Part shown: positions 1 through 10,925 of the stretch, in pieces
How the letters are laid out: the number at the start of each line of letters is the position of its first letter
Position numbering within the stretch: position 1 is the stretch's first letter
Assembly (NCBI RefSeq): GCF_963576615.1
Contig: NC_088714.1
Span: forward strand, 6,302,670-6,366,669
Direction of reading: 5' to 3'
From: Watersipora subatra
Lineage: Eukaryota; Bryozoa; Gymnolaemata; Cheilostomatida; Watersiporidae
DNA: 64,000 bases
Notes under the pieces: generated by a model
Seen by the model: only the letters and a program-made list of their open reading frames with translations
Told to the model about the DNA's origin: nothing
Database searches by the model: none
Program-made: the position numbers and the translations under genes

Positions 1-832
1 ACTTGCACTTCTAGTACAGTCAAACCTTCGATTAAAACTGTAACGTGACTTGCACTTTCCAGTACAGTCAAAGCTCCACTTACAACTGAAAGGTGACTTG
101 CAATTTCTAGTACACTTACAACTGTATGGTGACTTACACTTTCTAGTACAGTCAAGGCTCCACTTACAACTGTAAGCTGACTTGCACTTCTAGTACAGTC
201 AAACCTTCGATTAAAACTGTAACGTGACTTGCACTTTCCAGTACAGTCAAAGCTCCACTTACAACTGTAAGGTGACTTGCAATTTCTAGTACACTTACAA
301 CTGTATGGTGACTTGCACTTTCCAGTACGGTCAAAGCATTACTTACCACTGTAAGGCGACTTGCACTTTTTAGTACAGTAAAACCTTTAACTACAACTGT
401 AAGGTGACTTGCATTTTCTAGTACAGTCAAACCTTCAATTACAACAGTAAAGTAACATGCACTTTCTAGTACAGTCAAAGCTCAACTTAAAACTGTAAGG
501 TGACTTGCACTTTCTAGTACAGTCAAAGCTCCACTTACAACTGTAAGGTGGCTTGCACTTCCTAGTACAGCCAAACCTTCGATTACAACCGTAAGGTGAC
601 TTGCACTTTTTAGTGCAGTCAAAGCTCAAATTACAACTGTAAGGTGACATGCACTTCCTAGTACAGTCAAAGCTCTACTTACAACTGTAAGGCGACTTGC
701 ACTTCCTAGTACAGTCAAACCTTTGATTACAACTGTAAGGCGACTTGCACTTCCTAGTACAGTCAAACCTTTAATTACAACAGTAAGGTGACTTGTTCTT
801 TCTAGTACAGTCAAACCTTCAATCATATTTAC
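1..832. repeat. 48-bp minisatellite, about 17 copies, runs off left edge
   Basis: Tandem units of about 48 bp, each with a core like ACTTGCACTTTCTAGTACAG followed by a CAAAGCTCCACTTACAA-type half. Units differ by point changes; one shortened unit around 100-125 recurs around 280-305, so part of the array was itself duplicated. Because 48 is a multiple of 3, spurious open frames run through it. It lies in the intron after the Bcl-2-like exon at 1854-1993. A related 47-bp array (33470-34905) sits in the matching intron of the second copy. Confidence 0.95.
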
Positions 833-1853
833 AGATTAACTAAAACTTGCTAAAACAGTTAAATCTTCACTTACAATAATAGATTGACAATATTGTCAAA
901 ATCTGCTGCAATTTTAACGTTCAAAGTTAGTACCTGCAATTGTTTTACTAAACAATATTTGTTGAAATAAAAGTATAAATTTCTTTGCAAATATTCATTT
1001 CAACATACAAAGGAAAAATCCATATAATACTTTCAACAATATATATTTTACTTGGCTGTCTGCACACTAGCATTTAGATACTAGAGAAAGTTTCTAGTTG
1101 GCATCTTTGTGTTCTACATGTTACAGAGGCAGTAATATTATGGTTTGTGAATAATCTGTTTAGGTCTCATTTAGTAACTAATGGTAATTTACACAATTTT
1201 GGTTATCATTAAAGGGCTTTGAACTGCCTCGACTTTACACTCACCAACAGTTTTTTGAGTAAGTTGAACAACCTCCGGATCCAACAAATTACTGTGATGT
1301 TAAATTAGAGATGCTATACTGATGCTATACTAAGATGTATCAGTCATGACAGCTTTAAAGTCATTTTACATAGCTAATTTATAGTTGTAATTTCCCGATG
1401 TACCTTGTGTGCTTTTATTGCTAACGCAGATTCAAGGATAGTAATCATTTGGAACCAACACGGTAAACTTCACATAAGAGTGTCATCAAACATCATAATC
1501 TTTACTATAATAAAAGCTATGCCCATTTGTCTGTCCAGCTATCTATCTGTTCGTCTGTACCAAGCTAATAGGCCTAAAAAGTATGCCTCAGAAACAGCAG
1601 TTTTGCAGATGGTTTTGCGGTTGGTTTTGCGGTTGTAGCGTTAACCGCTACAACTCGTGTCCACTTTGTCAGACTACGGAATATTTGTGCAGACGCATTT
1701 TACATCTTTTGATATTTTATGGTGTATGGGAATGCCAGTGTAGTAATATTATAATAATAATAATAATAACAAGTCATAACAACAACATTCTCATCGACAT
1801 ACAAATATAAGCAACATAAAGCTGTCAACTAAGAGAAGATTAAATACACATAC
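833..1853. other. Intron sequence of Bcl-2-like copy 1; no gene seen
   Basis: No convincing coding sequence. From about 1290 to 1500 it aligns with 35040-35250 of the second copy (for example the shared ACAGCTTT-AATCATTTTACAT and CACCTTGTGT stretches). About 1505-1735 has no counterpart in copy 2 and looks inserted. A short AAT microsatellite lies at 1742-1770, matching an ATT/AAT run at 35250-35270. Confidence 0.6.
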
Positions 1854-1993
1854 TCAGGTTATCAAAGCGTTTACTTGTATACCGAATAAGATGTCTTCCG
1901 TAAGGAGTTTGGTGTTGATGATGAAGATCCTTAATTCTTCTGCTCAGCTGGAATCTATACTGAGCAAACTTTTCTCGACACAACCTATGCAAC
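1854..1993 (-). CDS. Internal exon of a Bcl-2-like gene, copy 1
   Basis: This is a predicted 140-bp internal exon. On the minus strand it is preceded by a T-rich stretch ending in TTTTTTGTAG and followed by GTATGT. The frame enters with 2 bases owed (phase 2) and leaves with 1 base (phase 1), identical in length and phases to the exon at 35357-35496. The 46 codons include the motifs LCREKFAQYRFQL and RRIKDLHHQHQTP. Their spacing resembles the BH3-to-helix-3 stretch of Bcl-2/Bcl-xL proteins (a leucine, then EF and Y, then LH-TP), but the usual Gly-Asp of BH3 is Cys-Arg here. The next exons would lie beyond the left edge of the window. Only 11 of 46 residues match the paralogous exon. The exon call is well supported by the two-copy comparison. 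The Bcl-2 assignment is inferred from the downstream exons of copy 2. Confidence 0.6.
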
Positions 1994-2736
1994 CTACAAA
2001 AAATCTGCCAATATTAGTTATATACAGTAAACTCTCCTACAACGTATACTTGCTATAATGTCAATTTCCAATGGGTTAAAAAATTTACGCACAATTCTTT
2101 CCTATTAGCCTACTATGTAAAAAGTCCACATAATACAAAGTGCCAAATCGGCGAAGGTACTAAAATTCGATTTAATGGTGACATATCATGCTATACGTGT
2201 GTATAGCATGTATAGCGTATTTTATCTATTATACATACAACTTCCATGATCAGAGATGAGATCATGAGATTATGGAATTGGCGGATGTATTGACAAAACA
2301 GAGACTAAGATGCTGCGAATTTTTCATAAATACTTAAAGGTATTTGATTGGTGCAGGTGTTACAGCGTTGGTCTATCAATCTGAATGTCTCAAGTTGGAG
2401 TATCATCGAAGGTTATCTTTTAGCTTAACTTCGACCCCTATGATAGGGGTCGAAGTTGACCCCTGATGACCCCTATGATACAGATAAATGATCAACAAGT
2501 TTACGATGAATCGATGAAACTTTTTTTTATAGGAAAAACATATATTTGCTTTTCTCTATTATAAACACATCAAAAATTTGTCATTAGTTTTACTTTGCAG
2601 AATAGACTTTGCTGTCTAAAAAAATGAACAGATCGTTGTAAATGAACGTCAAAAATATGTGATTTTCTTCAGCTTATTGCTAAATTATTGCAATCGTAGT
2701 CTATAAAACCAATTGAATTGATACAAAAAGAATGTG
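1994..2736. other. Intron/intergenic sequence with short palindromes
   Basis: No coding sequence recognised. Two perfect short palindromes are present. One is at 2187-2210 (10-bp arms CATGCTATAC, 4-nt loop). The other is at 2427-2457 (15-bp arms AACTTCGACCCCTAT around a single G). The second is followed by further GACCCCTATGAT repeats to about 2480. Confidence 0.6.
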
Positions 2737-3018
2737 GTCTATGCAAACTAACAATACTGCAGTTGCAACACAGTCAACAAACTAACAATACTGCAGTTGC
2801 AACACAGTCAACAAACTAACAATACTGCAGTTGCAACACAGTCAACAAACTAACAATACTGCAGTTGCAACACAGTCAACAAACTAACAATACTGCAGTT
2901 GCAACACAGTCAACAAACTAACAATACTGCAGTTGCAACACAGTCAACAAACTAACAATACTGCAGTTGCAACACAGTCAACCAACTAACAATACTGCAG
3001 TTGCAACACAGTCAACAA
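2737..3018. repeat. 34-bp minisatellite, about 8 copies
   Basis: Nearly identical 34-bp units containing AACAATACTGCAGTTGCAAC (with a PstI-like CTGCAG) and CACAGTCAAC. Very low divergence between units suggests recent expansion. It is followed at 3019-3117 by two copies of a roughly 55-bp unit beginning AAATTAAAAAGTTTT and containing TTTTTCCTTTTTGTATGACC. Neither array is seen in the second copy of the locus. Confidence 0.95.
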
Positions 3019-3118
3019 ATTAAAAAGTTTTAAAGTCTAGTTTTTCCTTTTTGTATGACCAAAATTGTACAACAAATTAAAAAGTTTTTAAGTCTAGTTT
3101 TTCCTTTTTGTATGACCA

Positions 3119-4211
3119 AAGGGGAGTTTGAACAAATCTTGGAAGATATTACGCAGTTAAAAAATATTTTACTGTCCTTATAATATACAATTCCTATAGT
3201 GTAAATGTTCCTAGAACGGATTATTTACATTGTATGAGTGCCAACTATATTGGACAGTTTTTGCAATAGAAATCAATGTCTGTACACTTTGTTTGCAACT
3301 GGTATTGGTTAGCAATAATGAACTGTGTAACATTAAAAAAGTAACATTAGAAAAAAGATAAAAACGACAATTGCCGAAGAGAGTCAAAATGTTTTCTGAA
3401 CATGAAATAGGTTGCTTCTGGTCATAAAAGCAAACATCAACTCGGCATTTACAAAATGTAGAAATATTTAGAATAATTCAAATGTAATACTCTGGTTAAC
3501 ATTGGGTGCATGAGACAGCAAAAGTTTAATCATATGCATGATACAACTTTTGTGATATGAACTTCATCACTACTATTCAACTCTGCTTAAAGTATAAGAC
3601 TAACTCTACCCGGAAAATCAGACGTTTTCCCGAAAAGGTGCAGAATGTGAACCGATAGCAACTCATCTCAACTATTACAAAAGTTTGAGCATTTTTTACT
3701 CCCTAAAATTATGTACTGAATGGCAAGCAATTGCGTCAGATTCAAAAGAAACTCTTGATATCAACTCTAAACTAGTGTACCTCAGCGATGTTTACTAAGG
3801 TAAAACATAAAACTTGTTAAACTAAGACCAATTAACTAGTCTATCCAAACTAGACTGAGTAGACAAACCGATGGTTTCTGTTGGCGAACACTCAGCGGGT
3901 CACACATAAAAGAATTGTGCATCCATTGCTTAACAAAACTCCTTAGGTTTTAAAAACTCAAGGTTAGGCCTCTCCCCTGACTATCGTAAAACCATACTTC
4001 CCTGTAATAAACGTATCCTTTGATAACTTGTACTACTTTCCTGCCGGTAGCAGCCATCGTTGATTTAATTTATTGATGATTAATTTATTAAACTTTCATT
4101 TTGAAATTAAAAATTTTATAAGTTATTTTAAACTGATGACATCATTACTATTTACAGTGAAAAAACAGCACATTTTTATCTTTCAAATATTTTAAGCATA
4201 GAACTTCTAGC
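3119..4211. other. Non-coding sequence shared with copy 2 (35690-36430)
   Basis: No gene recognised. About 3520-3610 aligns at high identity with 35695-35785 (shared ATATGCATGATACAACTTT and GTATAAG-CTAACTCTACC). About 3760-4060 aligns more loosely with 36085-36420. The sequence is therefore part of an old segmental duplication rather than a unique region. Confidence 0.6.
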
Positions 4212-5312
4212 TAGTCATATATCAGAGGTTATTAACATAGTCATATAGCAGTGGTAGTTAACATAGTCATATAGCAGTGGTTATTAACATAGTCATATAG
4301 CAGTGGTTGTTAACATAGTCATATAGCAGTGGTTATTAACATAGTCATATATCAGAGGTTATTAACATAGTCATATAGCAGTGGTTGTTAACATAGTCAT
4401 ATAGCAGTGGTTATTAACATAGTCATATAGCAGTGGTTATTAACACAGTCATATATCAGAGGTTATTAACATAGTCATATATCAGAGGTTATTAACATAG
4501 TAATATAGCAGTGGTTGTTAACATAGTCATACAGCAGTGGTTGTTAACATAGCCATACAACAGTGGTTGTTAACATAGTCATATAGCAGTGGTTTTTTTC
4601 AATGTCATAAAGCAGTGGTTATTAACATAGTCATATAGCAGTGGTTATTAACATAGTCATATATTAGAGGTTATTAACATAGTCATATATCAGAGGTTAT
4701 TAACATAGTCATATAGCAGTGGTTGTTAACATAGTCATATATCAGTGGTTGTTAACATAGTCATACAGCAGTGTTTGTTAACATAGTCATACAGCAGTGG
4801 TTGTTAACATAGTCATATAGCAGTGGTTGTTAACATAGTCATAAAGCAGCGGTTCTTAGCATAGTCATAAAGCAGTGGTTGTTAACATAGTCATATATCA
4901 GTGGTTGTTAACATAGTCATATAGCAGTGGTTGTTAACATAGTCATACAGCAGCGGTTGTTAACATAGTCATAAAGCAGCGGTTATTAACATAGTCATAA
5001 AGCAGTGGTTGTTAACATAGTCATAAAGCAGTTGTTGTTAACATAGTCATAAAGCAGCGGTTCTTAGCATAGTCATAAAGCAGTGGTTGTTAACATAGTC
5101 ATAAAGCAGCGGTTCTTAGCATAGTCATAAAGCAATGGTTGTTAACATAGTCATACAGCAGCGGTTGTTAACATAGTCATAAAGCAGCGGTTTTTTAACA
5201 TAGTCATAAAACAGTGGTTGTTAACATAGTCATAAAGCAGTGGTTGTTAACTTAGTCATAAAGCAGCGGTTCTTAGCATAGTCATAAAGCAGTGGTTCTT
5301 AACATAGTCACC
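4212..5312. repeat. 26-bp minisatellite, about 42 copies
   Basis: Units of 26 bp with consensus TTAACATAGTCATATAGCAG plus TGGTTG. Three variants occur: ATAGCAGTGG, ATATCAGAGG and ATAAAGCAGCGG. The AAAGCAGCGG/TTCTTAGCAT variants cluster in the right half, showing local higher-order spread. It has no counterpart in copy 2. Confidence 0.95.
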
Positions 5313-6427
5313 ATGAAAACATTTCCTTACAAAAAGTTCCGTAACTAAAAAAGTCATGTAAATGCTTGTTCATATCTGTTCCTTAGTCTTTGTCACAACA
5401 ACTGTACAAAAAATTCATTAGTTATGTTGACTTTTAGGTGCAAACAATAGGATATTAGCAAAATCTGTATTATCATCATCGAGTTGAATGCTTAGTTTTC
5501 TTCCGTAAAATTAGATGTGTGACTACTTGAGTTAAAACGTTCTTTTTTTACTCATGTGTTATATTTTATTGCTAATGTGTCATTTGAACAAGAAAATTGA
5601 AATAATTTAGATTTTAGCCATCCTACCAAATATCACATTCCTCCTTTTCCAGGCAGCTGGTTTACAGGTGTTTTGCTAATGTTTTTTTAAAGATAAGGTA
5701 TATAACTTCCCACAGTTCTGTAAAAAACTGTTTGTAGACAGGTACAAGCCAAAAACAGGCAAAGCGGCCATATCATCAAATATGGCTCCTTTCAACACGC
5801 GTTGCGTTTTTAAATTACTCATCTCCATGCAGCTTCACAAAATGTTCCTTTAGTTGTAATGGTGTGAGGCGAAAGTTTTTCAATTTTGCAGGAAAATTTA
5901 TTCGTAAAAAGTACAAAATCCATCTTGTTCTAGAATAAATAAAAGTTCATCGTTTAAAAAATTGTCTTAACATTTTTGTTATCCAGCAAAGTATAGATCA
6001 AAGTACTAAGAAATAAACTATACAAAATGCTGCACTAACAGCTACAAATTGACCACTTCTGAGTGCACTAAATGTTTCACACCAAACCTTGGATGAAAAA
6101 GTCTAACATGATCATCTGTAGTCAGGGATATATCAAGTATTGACATGAAGAGTCTGCATGTCAAGATTTTCAGGGCAGCGGCTCGTCGAGAGGTGCTCTT
6201 GAGGCCTACTCATCACACCTTTAGGGTTTGATAGACCATATGTTAAGAGCTACTGCTAACAAACATTTCTGTTTGAGCTAGGCAGAAGTAATAAAACAAG
6301 ATATTTTACAAGAACAAAAGCATCCTCTTATTAATTAAAATTAACATTGTTTATAATGATAACCTCTACTTAGCCCATGTAAAACACAAAATAAACGTTT
6401 TCAGTTTAAAAAATATCTATTGAGATT
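5313..6427. other. Non-coding sequence homologous to 36540-37110
   Basis: From about 5730 to 6260 this aligns with 36545-37090. The best stretch (about 6104-6165 against 36946-37007) is almost identical, including AACATGATCATCTGTAGTCA. On the minus strand a frame containing MSILDISLTTDDHVRLF is open in both copies. The differences near it are mostly amino-acid changing, so it is not claimed as an exon. Confidence 0.5.
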
Positions 6428-6496
6428 CTAAAGTTGGCATTTGACTAAATACTGATAAAAATAATGAAACTGAAATAAAAAATAGTTTAAAAGAAT

Positions 6497-6547
6497 GATT
6501 TTGAATATACTTTCAGAATTTGGTCGAGCTGTCTCCATGAATGTGTT
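6497..6547 (-). other. Exon-like 17-codon block conserved in both locus copies
   Basis: On the minus strand this reads NTFMETARPNSESIFKI. The block at 39502-39552 reads NRFLETIRPISENLFKI in the same relative place, 4-4.5 kb upstream of the Bcl-2-like exon. Ten of 17 residues are identical. Several differences are synonymous and others conservative (M/L, I/L). In copy 2 an acceptor-like TATTACAG precedes it and GTAAAA follows. It may be an upstream exon of the Bcl-2-like gene, but the downstream phase does not fit the next exon directly, so another exon would have to intervene. Confidence 0.3.
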
Positions 6548-6816
6548 TAAAAGCAAAACCTTTATTGCCATGTTAGTAGTGTTAGTGAGCATTTTGTCAT
6601 AATATGTGCCAAATGGCTGATAAATTTTTTTCACAAGCTCATAATTAATTTAGGATTTTACATGTTTATGAACACTTTGCTACTGAAAATGACCTCTGCT
6701 GAAAGGAAGGTTCATAGCCTTGCCCAAAAACCTAGCGCAATAGTCTAATATTTTGTGGAAAAGTTAGCATCAGCTCTGCGAATAGTTGAGCTGTAGCATC
6801 TTGTGGCTATCAAGAT

Positions 6817-7748
6817 TAGAGCTGGAATGAGACCAAAGAATGCAGGGTTGGGCCAGACTCAGGGTCAGCAATGAGGGCCAAGATTGAGTCGGGACGGGTC
6901 AGCACGCGCGAGTTTTTATTCATTTAAGGTTAAGAGATAGTTCTATTACAGCCTAATGTTATCGCATCAATAACCTAAGATAAAAGAACCCATTATCACA
7001 CCAATCATTAAATTTTGTGGCTTGGTTTATAGATGCAATCTACGATTTATGGCTAGACATTGGTGGATTAATGCTATTCAATGGGTGATAGAATGGCATG
7101 ACTTCGGCTAAAGTGTTTTTATTACAGATTTTATTTTTAACTCTGCTATTATAATCAACAAGAAGAGATTAGTTAAAAAATACTTTACAAATATAGAAAT
7201 AGATAACCTAGCATAGTAGGAAGCAAAAATCCATCACTTTTCTAAAACTTATGGCATTGGTGAAAGAAACTCAAATTAAAAACAATTAGACGCTAGGTTC
7301 TCAGACGCGCCTTCAAGTTTCTCAGGATGTCTTCATTGTAAATGCCTCAATAGTATTGAGGGGAAACTTACTTCATAGCTTAACATGATTTATCATATTG
7401 TACAAATAACTTGGTCTTTCGTGACTGGCTTCTTCATGAACTCCCAGACCATCGACATGTTGATTATTTCTTGCCGAAAACGTCGTAAAAACCTACAGTC
7501 CAAAAATAATTGTCGCAGACGTAAAGATATGGTATTGACTCACCTTGTTTTAATTTGCCTGGTCCTTCTGCGCTAGGACTATGCGCGATTATCTTTCAAT
7601 CGCACTTAAAAAGCGATATACAGTTGCATTCGTTTAGCCATAAACCTACCCGTGTCTTTGTAAAGGAAGACCCGAGGGTCGGGTGGCCCGACTCGGGCAC
7701 CTCTGATCCGGTGGGTCAAGACCGGACGAGCTACCCGTTCCAGCTCTA
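6817..7748. mobile_element. Non-autonomous hAT-type element, 932 bp
   Basis: Terminal inverted repeats TAGAGCTGGAA (left) and TTCCAGCTCTA (right) are flanked by the perfect 8-bp direct repeat ATCAAGAT at 6809-6816 and 7749-7756. The 8-bp target duplication and the AGAGCTGG-like ends are typical of hAT transposons. The ends are GC-rich and partly self-complementary (GGGTCGGG/CCCGACTC), while the interior is AT-rich and has no transposase. It must be mobilised in trans. The 3.45-kb hAT at 16114-19564 has different ends, so it is not an obvious partner. Confidence 0.85.
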
Positions 7749-7756
7749 ATCAAGAT

Positions 7757-9039
7757 TGCTGAAAATTTGTGCTACAGTACGCGGTAGTGGTTTAATGGCA
7801 GTCAATAAACTCAAGGCAGATGTAGCTAGCTGCTACAGAGAAAACTAGGTTAACAACAAACAAGAGAAAGGAAACATAACTTTTTTGAAAACCAAAGTCA
7901 CAAACAAAAGATGTGCAAAACAGGTACAAACATGATTGTACCGGTCTATGTTTCAGCCAATAACAGGTGATGAAATACTCTTCTATTCTTTATTAGGCAC
8001 CATGTCAGACTCCTATGATGCCTTTTCTGAAGTGTTGATAAAGCTTAAAGTTACAGTCAGCAATGTATAAACATATAAAGATTTATAGTACATGAGGTAG
8101 TAAACGTCACACCTGGAAATGTATAACAACATTGTTTTTAGAGGCTAAATGAGCTATAATCAAATTCTGATCAGTGCATTTTAGAATAACAATTTTGTAA
8201 TAGAAATCTGACCTTCAGATGAACGAGCAAGGAATCTAAGTCATATCAGAGATATTGCAGAATAAATAACACCAATGCCAGTAGATATTCCAGAGGAACC
8301 ACTGAATGAAATAGTTCATTCAAAGATCAAATAACTTCTGAAAAGACGTACTTCAAATAATGACAGACCAATTGCGGCAAAAAAACTCTGTTTGAATGAA
8401 CAATGTATGGAAGAAAGAACACCATTTCGACACTAAAAGCGTATAGCGCACTAACATCAAACACCACCAAACTCGTTAAACTTTAAAACAAGACATTAAA
8501 TACTTTGGATACCAATGCACTATTTTTCAAGACAATATTAATTCTAATAAAAAATAAAAAGGATGACAAGAAGTACACAAACTTTAAGGAAAATCTTCTT
8601 GTTATTTGCCATGCTGAGAAAGCACCAAACACATTGTGAGAGGCATCAAAAGTTTAGTATTTACCTCCTTTTGGGATTCACCAGAAAAAAATAAGTAAAC
8701 CACATGTTACTTTCTAATGATAAAGCTTGGGCTAATAACACATAACTGAATGATATGCTTCTAGTGAGTTTAGATCCCATAATCGCATTAGATACTAAGA
8801 CTGTGAGCTAATCACTATCAGTTTGAGCTCAAATGAGGTTTTTTAAGTTTATGGTCGATCAATAACAATGTTATTATTTCAGATTTTTACAGAAAACAGA
8901 TGACATCTATAATTTGCAGACCTCATATAAAATAGCACATGACAGGGCAACTATTCGGAACAAAATCTTGTCGAGGGGTGGCGGCATAAGCATTTAGAGA
9001 GCTAGCTTCCAACCTGCAGTTAACAATGTCTATGTGAAT
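7757..9039. other. No gene recognised
   Basis: AT-rich sequence with stops in all frames and no repeat or motif that I recognise. Confidence 0.5.
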
Positions 9040-9690
9040 GGTAGAGTCACTAGCATCCATAGACCTATGAACTAAACTAGACTGGGCAGTCTAATGCATC
9101 ACAGCTCAGCATTGCGTCCTACCTAAATAGTCACATTCTTTGCGACTGCAACGTCACTGCTTTATTCAGTTAACTCATTCCAGGCCATAACTTCAAGTAA
9201 AAAGCCATGGAGAGTGGAGCAACTACCAGCACTGTAAAGGATTCAAAGGTAAATTTTGTTCCAATTGTTTTCAAGTGTGGTTGTGAGAGGTATCTAGATA
9301 TATAGAGCAAGGAATCTTGTGGATTTCTTTCGAGATATGCATACAATTAATGGTTTTTCCAAAAAGTTTTTTATAAAGTTCATTGCTGGCACTACAATTT
9401 GAAAAGTTGTTTTGCACAAAAAGGTACCAAACTGACGGTCTAAGTATGTATTTTGTATCTAAAATTTAAAACAAATATCTTGTGCGCTTTAATAGTTATG
9501 TAAAGTTACATGTAACAACAAAGATGCCTCTTCATCCTTTCAATGTAAACAATGATGCAACATTTGCCTGACTAGGTGAAAGTGAACAAAGCAATGATGT
9601 TGCGTCACAAGAATGTGGCTATTTATGTAGGACACCACTGTTTTGCATTGCCCAGTCTAGTATAGTTAATAGGTCTATGCTGGCACCTCA
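9040..9690. mobile_element. Fold-back (long inverted repeat) element
   Basis: The left arm (about 9040-9180) and right arm (about 9560-9690) are inverted copies. The sequence ACTAGACTGGGCA in the left arm pairs with TGCCCAGTCTAG in the right. The blocks AAATAGTCACATTCTTTGCG and CGTCACTGCTTT also reappear inverted with a few changes. Arms are about 110-130 bp and the centre about 380 bp. No coding sequence is present. This is the architecture of a fold-back MITE; exact ends and target duplication were not resolved. Confidence 0.7.
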
Positions 9691-9699
9691 CGAGAAAGC

Positions 9700-9830
9700 C
9701 ACACATCTAATCAATACGCAGTGTATATTCACCACTATAAATTCTACTGTCATAAAGCCCACGACCAAAGTAATAATGGAAAAAAGAAAGGGTACTGTTG
9801 ATTGTCGAAAAAGTAGTTCTCAGCAGGAAT
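9700..9830 (-). repeat. Dispersed repeat block X, copy 1
   Basis: Reverse-complement homolog of 27410-27530. Shared pieces are ATCAGTACCCTTT, TTTGGTCGTGGGCT and ATGACAGT-GAATTT-TAGTG. It lies upstream of block Y (10277-10925); the pair recurs in inverted order at 26-27.5 kb. Confidence 0.65.
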
Positions 9831-10276
9831 TGACAAAGTATAGTGTAAATGAGACTTGTTTGAGATGATATAAAATAAATTTGAGGCAGCACGACCCTAA
9901 AAAGGTGCAACTAACAATTTATTTTGGAGGTAATGTTGGGTTGAAACCAGGTATACAAGTAATTGGTTAATTGTTGATATTACAATATTTTTTATAAGTA
10001 GGCTATACAGTATCTGTTAAATGTCACGCGGTCTAGTCTCCTCTTTTTTGCGTTGTAAGATTTGGTCATTGATAGCTAATTGAATGATGCGCTCCCTAGC
10101 GAAGTTGTTAACAAGCAAGTCATTGATGTTTCGAACACTAGAGAGAGAGAGCAACAAACGATATTCCAGCGGTCATTACGTGGTGGCCTATATCAATGAC
10201 AGCTTTAGCCGTGGTAGGAACTTGACTCTTGTGTATTGTCAAACCCCATGCTAGATCGAGAAGAATGCTTCGGCAT

Positions 10277-10925
10277 AAAGGGGCATTGTAGTTCGGCCCT
10301 AGCTTTTACATGTACATAAGCTGTAAAGATTTTCGGTTAACGTTTTAAATAGTTAAATGAAACCTTCGGTGATTGAACAAAAACACAGGCTGATAAACTG
10401 TGTACCACAATTTCGTACCTGTAAATCGGTCTACGCCTCAAACGGTCTACGTTTATTACAGAAACCTTCGAATAAATTCGATTACAAGTAAACAAGGCCA
10501 TAGACGTGAAATTAGCAAGATTTTCTCGTGAAATGCGCACTGCTAAATAGTTCTACTATCGTTCGCACGGCTTTATTGGCGTTTCAATTTTTGGTCTTAA
10601 CTTTTATTAAACCGAGCTTTTCAAGCGTTTTGTGGCAATTTTCGTCCAAATAAATCTGTCTATTTGGGTATAATCCGATCAGATGGGTAAGTTTTAAGAT
10701 AATAACGGCGGTTTAAAAAGACTTGGTAACATATTTAAATAGGTTTGTATGTGTTTTGTATCGTTATTATACTTTAACGACTCTACAAAACGATGGTTAA
10801 ATTTGTTGATGAGATTTCAAAACAAGAGTTCGTCTCATTGTTGATGAATAATTTTCATAAGTTGTGTGCACATGCATTTATCATAAAAACTCTCAAACTT
10901 CGCTCCGCTCATTTGGTCGTGGGAT
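10277..10925 (+). repeat. Dispersed repeat block Y, copy 1 (about 649 bp)
   Basis: The reverse complement of this block is at 25976-26616 with few differences. One end is AAGGGGCATTGTAGTTCGGC and the other is GCTCATTTGGTCGTGGGAT. A frame that reads through the block in both copies (with NRIYSKVSVINVDRLRRRPI on the minus strand here) is probably incidental. No terminal inverted repeat was seen, so the class is unknown: a SINE-like or rolling-circle derivative, or a segmental duplication. Confidence 0.8.

Noticed and set aside
164..826. Open frames in the 48-bp array (SASHLTVV-type repeats)
   Set aside because: The period is a multiple of 3, so open frames are expected; two different frames are open; the array lies in an intron.
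1..5312. Arrays of 48-, 34- and 26-bp repeats considered as CRISPR
   Set aside because: Units are directly adjacent with no unique spacers, and the context is eukaryotic.
5313..6427. Exon containing MSILDISLTTDDHVRLF (minus strand, about 6100-6180)
   Set aside because: Open in both locus copies, but differences near it mostly change amino acids and splice phases do not fit; kept only as a conserved block.
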